A stretch of DNA of 64,000 nucleotides, taken from positions 124,001-188,000 of the forward strand of contig NZ_BSSV01000003.1 of the NCBI RefSeq assembly GCF_030161435.1, in the 5' to 3' direction. Shown piece by piece: positions 43,490 to 53,093 of the stretch (positions within the stretch are counted from its first letter, which is position 1; every line of letters starts with the position of its first letter). The translations under genes were made by a program, and so were the position numbers. The notes below the pieces were generated by a model that searched no databases, had not been told where the DNA came from, and saw only the letters and a list, made by a program, of their open reading frames with translations. The stretch is from Thalassotalea loyana (GTDB lineage Bacteria; Pseudomonadota; Gammaproteobacteria; Enterobacterales; Alteromonadaceae).

Positions 43490-43834
43490 ATGCTTGCTAT
43501 CACCTTATTGCTTATTTCGTTTTTCTTATTTGCCAGTTCAATCAAATTAACAGGTTGGCAAAGGGGTATTTTCGAGATACAGCTAGGCTTTTTTGAAAAT
43601 TACGGCTTAAATCGACAAATTATGTTTATAGTTGGATTGATTGAACTAACCGCATCCTTATTGTTGATTAGTGCGTTAGTTACTGACAAGGAAAACTTAA
43701 AAAGCTTGGGCGCTATAATGATAATATTTGCGTCCATTGGTGCTAGTTATTTTCATTTACGCTTCGACACAACAAAAGATGCACTCCCGGCATTTATAAC
43801 ATTAACTTTATCGACCATGTTACTGATAAACTGA
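43490..43834 (+). CDS. DoxX-like membrane protein
   Basis: 114 residues, four helices, with SSIKLTGWQRGIFEIQLGFF and LIELTASLLLISAL as in the DoxX-like family (DUF4281/DoxX_2 range). TTGGAG precedes the ATG. Function of the family is unclear; members are often linked to redox stress. Divergent from a LysR regulator. Confidence 0.75.
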   Translation: MLAITLLLISFFLFASSIKLTGWQRGIFEIQLGFFENYGLNRQIMFIVGLIELTASLLLISALVTDKENLKSLGAIMIIFASIGASYFHLRFDTTKDALPAFITLTLSTMLLIN

Positions 43835-43847
43835 TTTCCCTAGCAAT

Positions 43848-43880
43848 AAAAAAGGGCAACGCTGATACGTTGCCCTTTTA
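43848..43880. terminator. Bidirectional terminator, DoxX-like gene / purC
   Basis: Stem AAAAAGGGCAACG / CGTTGCCCTTTT around a 6-nt loop between convergent genes. Confidence 0.88.
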
Positions 43881-43899
43881 TTTATAATCGCTACATTGA

Positions 43900-45003
43900 T
43901 TAATCAACTAACTGATAATCACGTTTTAGAATTTCGATGATTTCAGCTTTTGGATTGGCTGATAATTCAATTTTTTCGCCGGTGATTTTCTCAGCAATGC
44001 CCGTATATGTCTCAGATACCGCCATTAATACATCAACAGGTAATGGGTTATCATTAGCTAACGCCGTGCGCTCTGCCATACGATCTTTGTTTAATAAAAT
44101 GTCTGGCTCTGGGAAGTGATTCAATAATAATTGACGGAAACCTTCTTTCGAGTTTTCAATCACGTTACCTTGACGATAAGCTTCACCGTCCCAAATACGT
44201 GATGAATCAGGCGTACCAACTTCATCCATATAAATAAGTTTATCGTTACCTTGCGTATCTTTTACGTAGCCAAATTCAAACTTAGTATCGACAAAAATTT
44301 GATCAATTTTTGCCAATTGAGCAGAAATTAAATCGAAACCTTGCGTAAGTAATTTTTCGTATAAACCAATATCATCAGCAGATTTAAAGTTAAACGCTTC
44401 AAAGTTGTCTTCAATGTTCTTGCGGGTAATGTTTACATCATCCGCTTCTGGCACACCATCAATGCCCTTCAAAATACCTTTGGTTGAAGGCGTTTGAAGA
44501 AGTTCAGGCAACTTACTATCGCGTGATAACCCTTCAGGTAACTCGATACCGCAAAAGTCGCGTTCGCCTTTTTCATATGCGCGCCACATTGAACCCGTAA
44601 TGTATTGACGACAAATCGCTTCAATCATCACTGGTTGTGCTTTTTGAACAATCCAAACAAACGGGTGTGGAATATCAAGAATGTGGCTATCTGCTAAGCC
44701 ATTTTCTTTAAACAGCTTAAACCAATGGTTAGAGATCGCGTTTAACGCAGCACCTTTACCCGGCACACCTTTTAAACCACCCTCTCCTTGCCAAATACAA
44801 TCGAAAGCTGAAATACGGTCGCTAATCACCATAATTGCTAATGGTGTGTCTACTGGCACATCGTAACCTTTTTGTTCGATTAAACGACGGCTATCGGCAT
44901 CGGTTAGCCAGTAAACGCTGCGCACTTTACCGCTGTGCACAGGCTTTTCAGTACGAATTGGTAAATCGTTATTAACTGCTAGAACTTGATCTGCAAGACT
45001 CAT
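43900..45003 (-). CDS. purC: SAICAR synthetase
   Basis: Purine biosynthesis: CAIR + aspartate + ATP to SAICAR. 367 residues from ATG 45003 with AAAGG upstream. This is the long form seen in vibrios, Shewanella and Colwellia, against 237 in E. coli. KVRSVYWL in the ATP-binding lobe, [26 protein letters not shown] and [15 protein letters not shown] are visible. The 45-bp gap to the repeat element at 45049 must hold its promoter, or the element supplies it. Confidence 0.95.
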   Translation of the reverse strand: MSLADQVLAVNNDLPIRTEKPVHSGKVRSVYWLTDADSRRLIEQKGYDVPVDTPLAIMVISDRISAFDCIWQGEGGLKGVPGKGAALNAISNHWFKLFKENGLADSHILDIPHPFVWIVQKAQPVMIEAICRQYITGSMWRAYEKGERDFCGIELPEGLSRDSKLPELLQTPSTKGILKGIDGVPEADDVNITRKNIEDNFEAFNFKSADDIGLYEKLLTQGFDLISAQLAKIDQIFVDTKFEFGYVKDTQGNDKLIYMDEVGTPDSSRIWDGEAYRQGNVIENSKEGFRQLLLNHFPEPDILLNKDRMAERTALANDNPLPVDVLMAVSETYTGIAEKITGEKIELSANPKAEIIEILKRDYQLVD

Positions 45004-45048
45004 ACTCAACCTTTAAAAGAGTGTTATAAATTCATTGGTTTAGGTTTT

Positions 45049-45314
45049 ATACCAATTGAAATAATGCTTTAGTCATCTCAGAGCTATGTCAGAGGTGAGA
45101 GAGCAAGAAAGATTTGTGACAATATAGTTATTCTACATTGAGTAAATCTGCCGCAGTTATCTTGCCTCTGACAAGCTCCCGAAGGGCGAGTTTAATAGGC
45201 TTATATGCTGCGTTGCTAAACTCAACAAGGGAATAACCATTGTTTTCATTCAGCGCCTTGCCTCTATGCCTTTTAATTCTCACTGAGAGAGCAAATCATT
45301 TTTTCACTTGGTAT
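45049..45314. repeat. MITE-like repeat element, long form (266 bp)
   Basis: Ends ATACCAATTGAA (left) and CACTTGGTAT (right) form imperfect terminal inverted repeats. Inside, ACAATATAGTTATTC (from about 45119) and GGAATAACCATTGT (about 45230-45243) form a second inverted pair, so the whole can fold. No coding frame. The last 33 bp match the short copy at 50513-50579 with two differences. It fills nearly all of the gap between purC and rplT. Confidence 0.65.
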
Positions 45315-45374
45315 TAGTTAAAACACAAACCAATAAACTATCTAATTGGTCAAAAAGTTATAGTCTAAAAAATA

Positions 45375-45398
45375 AAAAGGACGCCGAAGCGTCCTTTT
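45375..45398 (-). terminator. rplT terminator
   Basis: Stem AAAAGGACGC / GCGTCCTTTT, 4-nt loop, 17 bp after the rplT stop. Confidence 0.85.
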
Positions 45399-45414
45399 CA
45401 TATTGACTAGCTGA

Positions 45415-45768
45415 TTATAAAGCAGCTTGTGCTTTTTCAACTAAAACAGCAAATGCTGCTTTGTCGTATACAGCGATGTCCGCTAAGATCTTACGATCGA
45501 TCTCGATAGATGCTTTCTTAAGACCGTTGATGAAACGGCTGTAAGATAAACCATTTTGACGAGACGCAGCGTTGATACGAGCAATCCATAATTGACGGAA
45601 TTGACGTTTACGCTGACGGCGGTCACGGTATGCGTATTGACCAGCTTTAGTTACTGCTTGGAAAGCTACGCGATAAACGCGACTACGAGCACCGTAGTAA
45701 CCTTTCGCTTGCTTTAAGATTTTCTTGTGAGAACGACGTGCAACTACACCGCGTTTTACTCTTGCCAT
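45415..45768 (-). CDS. rplT: 50S ribosomal protein L20
   Basis: 117 residues, rich in Arg and Lys; N-terminal [20 protein letters not shown] and [11 protein letters not shown] as in E. coli L20. Binds 23S rRNA early in assembly. In E. coli L20 also represses rpmI-rplT translation through the rpmI leader, which is likely here given the same order infC-rpmI-rplT. Confidence 0.98.
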   Translation of the reverse strand: MARVKRGVVARRSHKKILKQAKGYYGARSRVYRVAFQAVTKAGQYAYRDRRQRKRQFRQLWIARINAASRQNGLSYSRFINGLKKASIEIDRKILADIAVYDKAAFAVLVEKAQAAL

Positions 45769-45786
45769 GTGCTAATCTCCTCTTAA

Positions 45787-45984
45787 TTAAGCGTTACGTA
45801 GTAATTTATCAACTGCTTTCACATCTGAAGCAGCAACCATGCTTTTAGCACGTAAGTGACGTTTTACTTTAGTACGACGCTTAGTCAAGATATGACGTAG
45901 ACCAGCTTGTTTGCACTTGTAACCACCAGAAGCGGTTCTCTTAAAGCGCTTTGCAGCACCTTTGTTTGTTTTCATTTTAGGCAT
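45787..45984 (-). CDS. rpmI: 50S ribosomal protein L35
   Basis: 65 residues from the ATG at 45984 ([17 protein letters not shown]); the longer open frame has 19 extra residues unlike any L35. Basic, with [22 protein letters not shown]. The 148-bp gap to infC is the expected place for the L20 control structure. Confidence 0.97.
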   Translation of the reverse strand: MPKMKTNKGAAKRFKRTASGGYKCKQAGLRHILTKRRTKVKRHLRAKSMVAASDVKAVDKLLRNA

Positions 45985-46132
45985 GAATAGTACTCCACAT
46001 TTATGCCGTTTAAATTTGATAATAAAAGGCGAGCACTTCATTTAAAGATAAGTGCTACTTGTCGGCCTCAATTACCGGTTCATCGATAAAGTTGGTGAAA
46101 CGCTTTCGCGAATGCTTTTATAAGACCAAGTA

Positions 46133-46672
46133 TTATCGTTTAACTGGAGCTAACACCATCACCATTTGACGCCCTTCAACCTTTTTAGGGAAGAACTCAC
46201 ATTGTGCGATGTCTTCTAGATCTTTCTTAACGCGAGTTAATAAGTCTAGACCCAGTTCTTGGTGGGCCATTTCACGACCACGGAAACGTAAAGTAACCTT
46301 AGCCTTGTCGCCACCTTCTAAAAAGCGTCTCAAGTTACGTAATTTAACTTGATAATCGCCTTCATCTGTACCAGGACGGAATTTAATTTCCTTAACCTGA
46401 ATTTGTTTCTGCTTTTTACGCTGTTCTTTTTGTTCCTTTGCTTTTTCGTAAAGGAACTTGCCGTAATCCATTACACGACAAACTGGAGGTTTTGCAGTTG
46501 GACTAATTTCAACTAAATCAACGCCTGCTGCTTCTGCTTTGTCCATTGCGTCATTTAATGACACGATGCCAACGGCTTCACCATCAACACCAATTAATCG
46601 AACTTCTGGTGCTGTAATTAAATCATTTAAACGATGTGCCGGTTCTTTTTGACCGCCTCTTTGACCTTTAAT
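46133..46672 (-). CDS. infC: Translation initiation factor IF-3 (ATT start codon)
   Basis: 179 residues. Binds 30S, prevents premature subunit joining and checks the start codon. The start is ATT at 46670-46672: GGAGG lies 8 bases upstream, and ATT-AAA-GGT at the start matches E. coli infC, whose AUU start lets IF-3 repress its own synthesis. No ATG or GTG with a ribosome-binding site exists. The longest frame begins at a TTG that is part of the Shine-Dalgarno. Domains: [15 protein letters not shown] (N), [19 protein letters not shown] (C). Confidence 0.95.
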   Translation of the reverse strand: MKGQRGGQKEPAHRLNDLITAPEVRLIGVDGEAVGIVSLNDAMDKAEAAGVDLVEISPTAKPPVCRVMDYGKFLYEKAKEQKEQRKKQKQIQVKEIKFRPGTDEGDYQVKLRNLRRFLEGGDKAKVTLRFRGREMAHQELGLDLLTRVKKDLEDIAQCEFFPKKVEGRQMVMVLAPVKR

Positions 46673-46744
46673 AGCCTGTTCCTCCAAAGAACTTTATAAA
46701 AAATCAAACGTGGCATTAGCCACGTTTGCGTTGTATTAATTCGT

Positions 46745-48661
46745 TTATACTAAAGTGCGGTTCGCAACTTCTTGGTTAAGCTGTTCGATAAACGCATCTA
46801 CCGACATCTTACCTAAGTCTTCACCACTACGTGTACGAATAGCAATTTCGTCATTTTCCATTTCTTGACCACCAACGACCAATAAGTATGGAACACGTTT
46901 TAAAGTATGCTCGCGAATTTTAAAGCCTATTTTCTCATTTCTCAAGTCTACTTTTGCTCTAAAGCCATTTTCTTTTAATTTTTTAACAACTTTATTACAA
47001 TATTCGCTCTGTTTATCCGTGATATTCATCACAACAGCTTGAGTTGGCGATAACCAAGTCGGTAACTTACCGGCGTACTCTTCGATTAAAATACCGATGA
47101 AACGTTCTAATGAACCCAAAATTGCGCGGTGAATCATTACCGGCTCATGACGTTCACCGTCTTCACCAATATAACTTGCACCCAAACGTCCAGGCATTGA
47201 GAAATCTAGCTGAATAGTACCACATTGCCATGCACGGCCTAAACAGTCGTGCAATGTAAACTCAATCTTAGGACCGTAGAAAGCACCCTCACCTGGTTGG
47301 TACTCAAATTTAATACCATAATCTGTAAGCGCTTGTGCTAATGCTTCTTCTGCTTTATCCCAAATTTCTTCAGAACCTACACGTTGCTCTGGGCGAGTCG
47401 ATAACTTGATATCAATCTCTTCAAAACCAAATGTTTTGTATGTATCGAAAACCATCTCGATACACGCAGCAACTTCTTGTTGAATTTGATCTTCAGTACA
47501 GAATACGTGAGCATCATCTTGCGTGAATGAACGTACACGCATCAAACCGTGAAGTGAGCCAGAAGGCTCATTACGGTGAACTAAACCAAATTCAGCCATA
47601 CGATATGGTAAGTCACGGTACGATTTCAAACCTTGGTTAAAGATTTGAAGGTGACCTGGACAGTTCATTGGCTTAACTGCATATGTACGTTTCTCTGATT
47701 CTGTCGAGAAAATCATGTCACCGTACTTGTCCCAGTGACCCGACTTTTCCCACATACCTACATCAAGGATTAACGGCGCACGAACTTCTTCATAGCCGTA
47801 CTTCACTAATTGTGTGCGCATGTAGTCTTCAAGCGTTTTGTAGATTGTCCAACCGTCGTTGTGCCAGAACACCATACCCGGAGCTTCTGTTTGCCAGTGG
47901 AATAAATCTAACGCTTTACCAATTTTACGGTGATCACGTTTTTCAGCTTCTGCTAAACGTTGTAAGTAAGCTTTTAATTGCTTCTTGTCTGCCCAAGCAG
48001 TGCCGTAAATACGTTGAAGCATTTTCTTATCTGAATCACCACGCCAATAAGCACCTGCAACATTCATTAATTTGAAGTGATGACAATGCTTCATATTCGG
48101 TACGTGAGGGCCACGACACATATCAACGTATTCTTCGTGATGGTATAAACCAGGACGATCATCTTTATCGACGTTTTCGTCTAAGATTTCCATTTTGTAT
48201 GGTTCGCCTCGAGATTCAAATGTATCGCGCGCTTCTTGCCAAGAAACGGTTTTCTTAACAACTTGATAATTCGTTTTCGCTAACTCAAGCATACGCTTTT
48301 CAATTTTAGCTAAGTCGTCATCGTTTAATGGTTGGTCAAGGTCAACATCGTAGTAAAAACCATTGTCGATTGTCGGACCAATCGCCATTTTTACATCTGG
48401 GAAAAGTTGCTTAATTGCGTGACCTAATAAATGAGCACACGAGTGACGAATAATCTCTAGGCCGTCTTCGTCTTTTGCCGTGATTAACTGCAGTTCACAG
48501 TCTTCGGTGATCATTTCGCACGCGTCTAAGCGCTCACCATTTATGCGACCAGCTAATGTTGCTTTAGCCAAACCAGGGCCAATATCTGCTGCAACATCCA
48601 TAATAGAAACTGCATTGTCAAAAGAACGTTGACTACCGTCAGGGAGAGTAATAATAGGCAT
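46745..48661 (-). CDS. thrS: Threonyl-tRNA synthetase
   Basis: 638 residues from ATG 48661 with AAGGAA upstream. TGS domain (1-60), editing domain with [10 protein letters not shown] (about 73-82) and CRGPHV, class II core with MNCPGHL, zinc Cys/His ligands and [12 protein letters not shown]-terminal anticodon-binding domain (about 540-638). Heads thrS-infC-rpmI-rplT. A stem AAACGTGG / CCACGTTT (46706-46727) sits between thrS and infC. Confidence 0.97.
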   Translation of the reverse strand: MPIITLPDGSQRSFDNAVSIMDVAADIGPGLAKATLAGRINGERLDACEMITEDCELQLITAKDEDGLEIIRHSCAHLLGHAIKQLFPDVKMAIGPTIDNGFYYDVDLDQPLNDDDLAKIEKRMLELAKTNYQVVKKTVSWQEARDTFESRGEPYKMEILDENVDKDDRPGLYHHEEYVDMCRGPHVPNMKHCHHFKLMNVAGAYWRGDSDKKMLQRIYGTAWADKKQLKAYLQRLAEAEKRDHRKIGKALDLFHWQTEAPGMVFWHNDGWTIYKTLEDYMRTQLVKYGYEEVRAPLILDVGMWEKSGHWDKYGDMIFSTESEKRTYAVKPMNCPGHLQIFNQGLKSYRDLPYRMAEFGLVHRNEPSGSLHGLMRVRSFTQDDAHVFCTEDQIQQEVAACIEMVFDTYKTFGFEEIDIKLSTRPEQRVGSEEIWDKAEEALAQALTDYGIKFEYQPGEGAFYGPKIEFTLHDCLGRAWQCGTIQLDFSMPGRLGASYIGEDGERHEPVMIHRAILGSLERFIGILIEEYAGKLPTWLSPTQAVVMNITDKQSEYCNKVVKKLKENGFRAKVDLRNEKIGFKIREHTLKRVPYLLVVGGQEMENDEIAIRTRSGEDLGKMSVDAFIEQLNQEVANRTLV

Positions 48662-48818
48662 GAAAATTCCTTTACAGTGGTGACACATACGTAATGCCAC
48701 ATGTTTAAATTTAATTGCTACTGCAATATGTTATGTTAAATCAAATAATCGAATGATTATTCGCAGTAAACGCGCAATATAGGTGAATTTAATAAGCTTT
48801 GCAATGGGCTTTGCTAAT

Positions 48819-49472
48819 ATGGCTAAAAATATCAAAAAATACCTTCACTATGTGATGAGTTTTCTATCAATTATTATGGTTTTTGTGTCAGCTCATGCAC
48901 TTGCAGAGCCTGGCGAAAATCAATGGAAAACACATAAAAATAAAAACAACATCGTTATCCGGTATCGACAATACCAAAATAGCGAGTTACTCGATATAAA
49001 TGCCTGCCTCAAAACACGAGGCACTCCTCATCAAGCCTTAGAGTTTTTAACCTACCCAAAATTCATAAAACATTGGTTAGATAATCTAGAGAGCATTTCA
49101 CTCATTGAACAAATCACTCCTTCAAGAAATATTATGAGCTCTACGTTTAGTGGTATGTTTCTCGTTAAACCGAGACAGGCGTTTGTTTACTCAAAAATAT
49201 CAGTCAGCAACGATGGAATAATCACAATAAACCAGCAAGATGCAGGTTCAAAATATAAAGCAGAGAAAGGTTACATTCGAGTTAACCTCATAAGAGCGGC
49301 ATGGCAAATATCCCCTGCCCAAGATAGCCACATTGACATCTGCTACAGTGTCGTGGCAGATCCACAAGGTAACATTCCACAGTGGCTAGCTAACCGTGTT
49401 GCGTTAGGTTCACTTAATAAAACATTACGTAACGTCCAACATCAATTTAAACCAACAAATAACTCACTATAA
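48819..49472 (+). CDS. START/SRPBCC-domain secreted protein
   Basis: 217 residues from an ATG at 48819 giving the best signal peptide (KNIKKYLHYVMSFLSIIMVF, cleavage near SAHALAEP). Starts at 48804 or GTG 48783 are possible; none has a strong ribosome-binding site. The mature part resembles bacterial START-domain proteins: IVIRYRQYQNSELLDINA, LTYPKFIKHWLDNLESI, HIDICYSVVADPQGNIPQWLAN. Probably a periplasmic lipid-binding protein; no ligand known. Confidence 0.72.
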   Translation: MAKNIKKYLHYVMSFLSIIMVFVSAHALAEPGENQWKTHKNKNNIVIRYRQYQNSELLDINACLKTRGTPHQALEFLTYPKFIKHWLDNLESISLIEQITPSRNIMSSTFSGMFLVKPRQAFVYSKISVSNDGIITINQQDAGSKYKAEKGYIRVNLIRAAWQISPAQDSHIDICYSVVADPQGNIPQWLANRVALGSLNKTLRNVQHQFKPTNNSL

Positions 49473-49527
49473 AAGCCGTATTTTTCACTATACTAACCAG
49501 TAACCGACTTTACGGAGCCTCCAGATT

Positions 49528-50406
49528 ATGTGGAAGATTATTGCTGACGTTATATCAAAGAATACACATCAGTCTTTTGATCACGCTGAGCATGAAATGC
49601 TATCAAGTGGAGGTGAATCGAGGTTAGCGTATAAGTACTACAACGACAACGACGCTTTTTTTGTCAAATTGGCGCCAAAACACAAGCTTAATCAACTAGT
49701 CGCTGAGGTTGACAGTTTAGTTCACCTTAATAAATTAAACGAACAACTCGTTCCTACTGCTGTGGGTGTTGATGTTAGTTTGGATAAGAGCTTTTTAATT
49801 CTTCCATGGCTTAATTTTACTCAACCATCGAATGGCGACTGGTTTCAATTAGGCGTTGAACTAGCAACAGTCCATAAAAATTCAAGTAATGGTCAATTTG
49901 GCTGGGATCAAGACAATTTTATTGGTGACACGTTACAACCAAATCAATGGAGTAGCAACTGGAGTACATTTTTTGCTGAAAAACGCATTAGCTGGCAATT
50001 ACAGTTACTGAGCGAAAAATCGGTTAATTTTGGTGATATCGATTATCTCAGCGATGTTTGTCACGACTTGTTGTGCCACCATAAAACCAAACCCTCACTA
50101 GTGCATGGCGATTTATGGCACGGTAACGTTGGGTTTGTTAATGGCACACCACAAATATTTGACCCAGCTTGTTATTATGGCGATCGTGAAGTTGATATCG
50201 CAATGACCGAGCTATTTGGTAGTTTTCCAGACGAATTTTATCAAGGTTACGATGCTACCTACCCGCTAGGTTCAGGCTTTGAGCAACGAAAACATATCTA
50301 CAATTTATATCATGTGCTAAATCACGCGAATATGTTTGGCGGCATATATATCAAACAAGCTCAGGCATTATTGCAACGAATTATTGCTCAACATGAAAAC
50401 GTCTAG
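49528..50406 (+). CDS. Fructosamine kinase family protein
   Basis: 292 residues with an APH-like kinase fold. LVHGDLWHGNVGF (catalytic loop) and PQIFDPACYYGDREVDIAM (metal-binding Asp) are the family signature; EMLSSGGESRLAYKYY is the start of the N-lobe. Members phosphorylate ketosamines or ribulosamines and so repair glycated proteins. CGGAG precedes the ATG. E. coli YniA is the relative, and yniA lies near pheST-thrS there too. Confidence 0.88.
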   Translation: MWKIIADVISKNTHQSFDHAEHEMLSSGGESRLAYKYYNDNDAFFVKLAPKHKLNQLVAEVDSLVHLNKLNEQLVPTAVGVDVSLDKSFLILPWLNFTQPSNGDWFQLGVELATVHKNSSNGQFGWDQDNFIGDTLQPNQWSSNWSTFFAEKRISWQLQLLSEKSVNFGDIDYLSDVCHDLLCHHKTKPSLVHGDLWHGNVGFVNGTPQIFDPACYYGDREVDIAMTELFGSFPDEFYQGYDATYPLGSGFEQRKHIYNLYHVLNHANMFGGIYIKQAQALLQRIIAQHENV

Positions 50407-50512
50407 CCAACCTGAACGTGAATCAACTTTTTTAGTCACAATTATAAGCGGTTAGCATTTTCAACCGTCAAGCAACTAGCACTATCGCTAAAACACGCCA
50501 TACTTAACTTTG

Positions 50513-50579
50513 ATACCAAGCGAAAAAATGAGTTGCTCTCTCAGCTCAGATGTTACGACATCATTCGTTCAATTGGTAT
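50513..50579. repeat. MITE-like repeat element, short form (67 bp)
   Basis: Ends ATACCAAGC and CAATTGGTAT; on the opposite strand it begins ATACCAATTGAA and ends CTGAGAGAGCAACTCATTT and CGCTTGGTAT, like the long element at 45049-45314. It looks like an internally deleted copy. It lies 33 bp before the next gene. Confidence 0.65.
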
Positions 50580-50611
50580 ATGCCTTTTTTATCGAAAATT
50601 AAGGAGGCTAT

Positions 50612-50818
50612 ATGTCTTTACAGGTAAAAGAAAAACGAGTTGAATGCCCACATTGTGGCCATCACATTTTTATCTCTTTAGATCCGACTGAAGGTGACCA
50701 AGACTACTATGAGAGTTGTCCTGCGTGTTGCTGCGATATCCACCTAAACATGCATATCGATGAATATCACCAAAAAATTCAACTCGCGATCGACGCGGAC
50801 GACGAGCAAGTATTTTAA
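50612..50818 (+). CDS. Cysteine-rich CPXCG-type small protein
   Basis: 68 residues. VECPHCGHHIFI gives a first CPxCG knuckle; the second, SCPACCCDI, has CPxC followed by Cys and not Gly. Such proteins probably bind zinc as a single ribbon; the acidic tail is typical (DADDEQVF). Strong AAGGAGG before the ATG. Its last four bases overlap the convergent ribE stop. Role unknown. Confidence 0.83.
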   Translation: MSLQVKEKRVECPHCGHHIFISLDPTEGDQDYYESCPACCCDIHLNMHIDEYHQKIQLAIDADDEQVF

Positions 50819-51447
50819 CCTAAGCCTTTGTCACTTAATTTGAGTTTCTTAACGGTTTCAACAATCGTCATTGTTTGTTGATCACATTCGATATTTACGT
50901 AATCACCCAGATCCAGTAAACCGATGTTTGTTCGTCCAAGTGTCTCCGGAATTAAATGCACCGTAAAACGATTTTCTTCAACCGCCCCTAAGGTAAGGCT
51001 GCATCCATTAATTGCTATAAAGCCTTTACTAAATAAGTACTCGTGCCACTGGTTAGGGAGTTCAAAGGTAATCGCGCAATTCTCAGGTGTCTTCTTAATA
51101 TTAAAGACACTAGCTTGGCAGTGAATATGCCCACTGACCATGTGTCCACCTATCTCATCACCTGCTTTTAAAGAACGCTCTAGATTAACAAAATCACCTT
51201 CCTTAATTGCGCCTAAATTGGTCACATTAAGTGTTTCGTCAATCACATCGAATTGAATATACCCAGAACCATTTTCCGCCTCACCAAATGCCACAGCAGT
51301 CAAACAAACCCCATTAATCGCAACACTTGCGCCAATTTCTAAATTGGTTAAATATGCCAGATCACAGCTAACGGTTAAATGCATCAAATCATTGTGTAAC
51401 TTTATGTGAAAAACTTCAGCTTTCGATTGTACTATACCGGTAAACAT
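50815..51447 (-). CDS. ribE: Riboflavin synthase alpha chain
   Basis: 210 residues; two lumazine-binding repeats: MFTGIVQSKAEV and VAINGVCLTAV in the first, GGHMVSGHIHCQASV and FIAINGCSLTLGAV in the second. Converts two 6,7-dimethyl-8-ribityllumazines to riboflavin. Single gene here, divergent from norM. Named ribC in E. coli. Confidence 0.95.
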   Translation of the reverse strand: MFTGIVQSKAEVFHIKLHNDLMHLTVSCDLAYLTNLEIGASVAINGVCLTAVAFGEAENGSGYIQFDVIDETLNVTNLGAIKEGDFVNLERSLKAGDEIGGHMVSGHIHCQASVFNIKKTPENCAITFELPNQWHEYLFSKGFIAINGCSLTLGAVEENRFTVHLIPETLGRTNIGLLDLGDYVNIECDQQTMTIVETVKKLKLSDKGLG

Positions 51448-51499
51448 CGCTATTATCGTCTTGTTTTAGATATCTTTATTGTACCTCATAAAAAGCCCA

Positions 51500-52885
51500 A
51501 TGAAATCACCTCATTTTATTCAAAATACAAAAAGCTTATTGAAATTGGCTTACCCAATTTTAATCGCTCAACTTATTCAAAATCTCATGGGCTTCGCCGA
51601 TACGGTAATGGCAGGCAGAGTAAGCTCTACGGATATGGCAGCGGTTGCCGTAGCAAGTAGTGTATGGTTGCCACTTATTCTCACTATTTACGGTGTGATC
51701 ATGGCACTTGCCGCAATTGTTTCACAATACGCTGGCAGTGGGTCATATAAAAAGGTTGTTAATGCAACCTATCAAACAATCTGGATTGCACTGGCATTAG
51801 GTGTTGGTTTGATTGCGTTTTACTATGCTTTAGCACCGGTGATTGAAAATAATGTAGAACTCGAGCCACAGCTGAAATCGTTAATGTTTGAATATCTTGG
51901 ATATATTGTTTGGGGTGCGCCAGGTTTTTGTTTGTATTTAGCGCTAAGAAATTACGCTGAAGGAATGTCATTCACGCGCCCAACCATGATTATCTCAATT
52001 ATCGGTTTAATTATTAATGTCCCTGCAAATTATATCTTTATATATGGTGAGTTTGGCATGCCTGCGCTTGGTGGTGCAGGTTGTGGTATCGCGACTGCTT
52101 TGGTGTACTGGGCCATGTTTCTGGGCATGCTCATTTACGTTTATATTTCAAAACACCTTGAAAAAGTATCCTTGTTTAAACGTGCCTATGGTATCGATGT
52201 TAATGAGATCAAACACATTTTAAAGGTTGGCGTTCCTATTGCTTTATCACTGCTATTTGAAGTGAGTTTATTTTCGGTCGTTGCTATTTTACTTGCCCCG
52301 CTTGGCGCAGACATAGTCGCAAGTCATCAAATAGCGATTAACTTTTCTGGCCTTGTTTTTATGGTGCCTTTAAGTTTTGCGATGGCATTGACCATTAAAG
52401 TTGGCTATTGCGTTGGGCAACAAGAATATCAACAGGCTAAAGATATTTGTAAAGATGCGGTTATTTTTGGCCTCATGATCGCGGTGGTGACTGCGGTCGC
52501 TACGATTATCTTTAGAACACAGATTGCGGAAATCTACACCACGGAAGCCCCCGTAATTGAATTAGCTGCAAGCTTAATGTTTTTAGCTGCTCTATTTCAG
52601 TTTTCTGATGCTATTCAGGTGATTTCAGCAGGTGCATTACGAGGTTACAAAGATACGACATCGATTTTAATCATCACGTTTATCTCATACTGGTTTGTCG
52701 GTCTAACCCTTGGCGTTGTGCTGGCTATGACAGACCTGTTAGTACCTAAAATGGGAGCATCGGGATTTTGGATTGGCTTCATCTCTGGATTAACGGTTGC
52801 CGCAGTGTTTCTTGCTTGGCGTTTGAAATTCATACAAAACCGTTATGAGCAAAGCGCTTTGAAAGCTGAATTGATTAATCAATAA
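51500..52885 (+). CDS. norM: NorM-type MATE multidrug efflux protein
   Basis: 461 residues from ATG 51500, about 12 helices. LIQNLMGFADTVMAGRVSSTDMAAVAVA (in parts), the MatE motif with conserved Asp near residue 32, and GAGCGIATALVYW are close to NorM. Na+-driven exporter for cationic drugs. Divergent from ribE, an order also seen in vibrios and Shewanella. No clear ribosome-binding site. Confidence 0.9.
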   Translation: MKSPHFIQNTKSLLKLAYPILIAQLIQNLMGFADTVMAGRVSSTDMAAVAVASSVWLPLILTIYGVIMALAAIVSQYAGSGSYKKVVNATYQTIWIALALGVGLIAFYYALAPVIENNVELEPQLKSLMFEYLGYIVWGAPGFCLYLALRNYAEGMSFTRPTMIISIIGLIINVPANYIFIYGEFGMPALGGAGCGIATALVYWAMFLGMLIYVYISKHLEKVSLFKRAYGIDVNEIKHILKVGVPIALSLLFEVSLFSVVAILLAPLGADIVASHQIAINFSGLVFMVPLSFAMALTIKVGYCVGQQEYQQAKDICKDAVIFGLMIAVVTAVATIIFRTQIAEIYTTEAPVIELAASLMFLAALFQFSDAIQVISAGALRGYKDTTSILIITFISYWFVGLTLGVVLAMTDLLVPKMGASGFWIGFISGLTVAAVFLAWRLKFIQNRYEQSALKAELINQ

Positions 52886-52984
52886 CCACTTGGTTAGTAA
52901 AATCAAAATTTTACGTCAAAACTGCTTGCAACGATTAAACGGCAAAGCTAATATAGCGCCCGTTGCTTGTTGCAACTCTATAGT

Positions 52985-53061
52985 ACGACCGTAGCTCAGC
53001 TGGTTAGAGCACCACCTTGACATGGTGGGGGTCGGTGGTTCGAGTCCACTCGGTCGTACCA
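52985..53061 (+). tRNA. tRNA-Val (anticodon GAC)
   Basis: 77 nt with encoded CCA. Acceptor ACGACCG pairs with CGGTCGT; anticodon stem CCACC / GGTGG with loop TTGACAT; T-arm GGTGG-TTCGAGT-CCACT. Very close to E. coli tRNA-Val(GAC) apart from the acceptor stem. Confidence 0.95.
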
Positions 53062-53065
53062 ATTC

Positions 53066-53093
53066 AAACCAACCATTCGCGGTTGGTTTTTTT
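53066..53093 (+). terminator. tRNA-Val terminator
   Basis: Stem AAACCAACC / GGTTGGTTT, 6-nt loop and T-run. Copies of it recur in the tandem repeats downstream. Confidence 0.85.
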
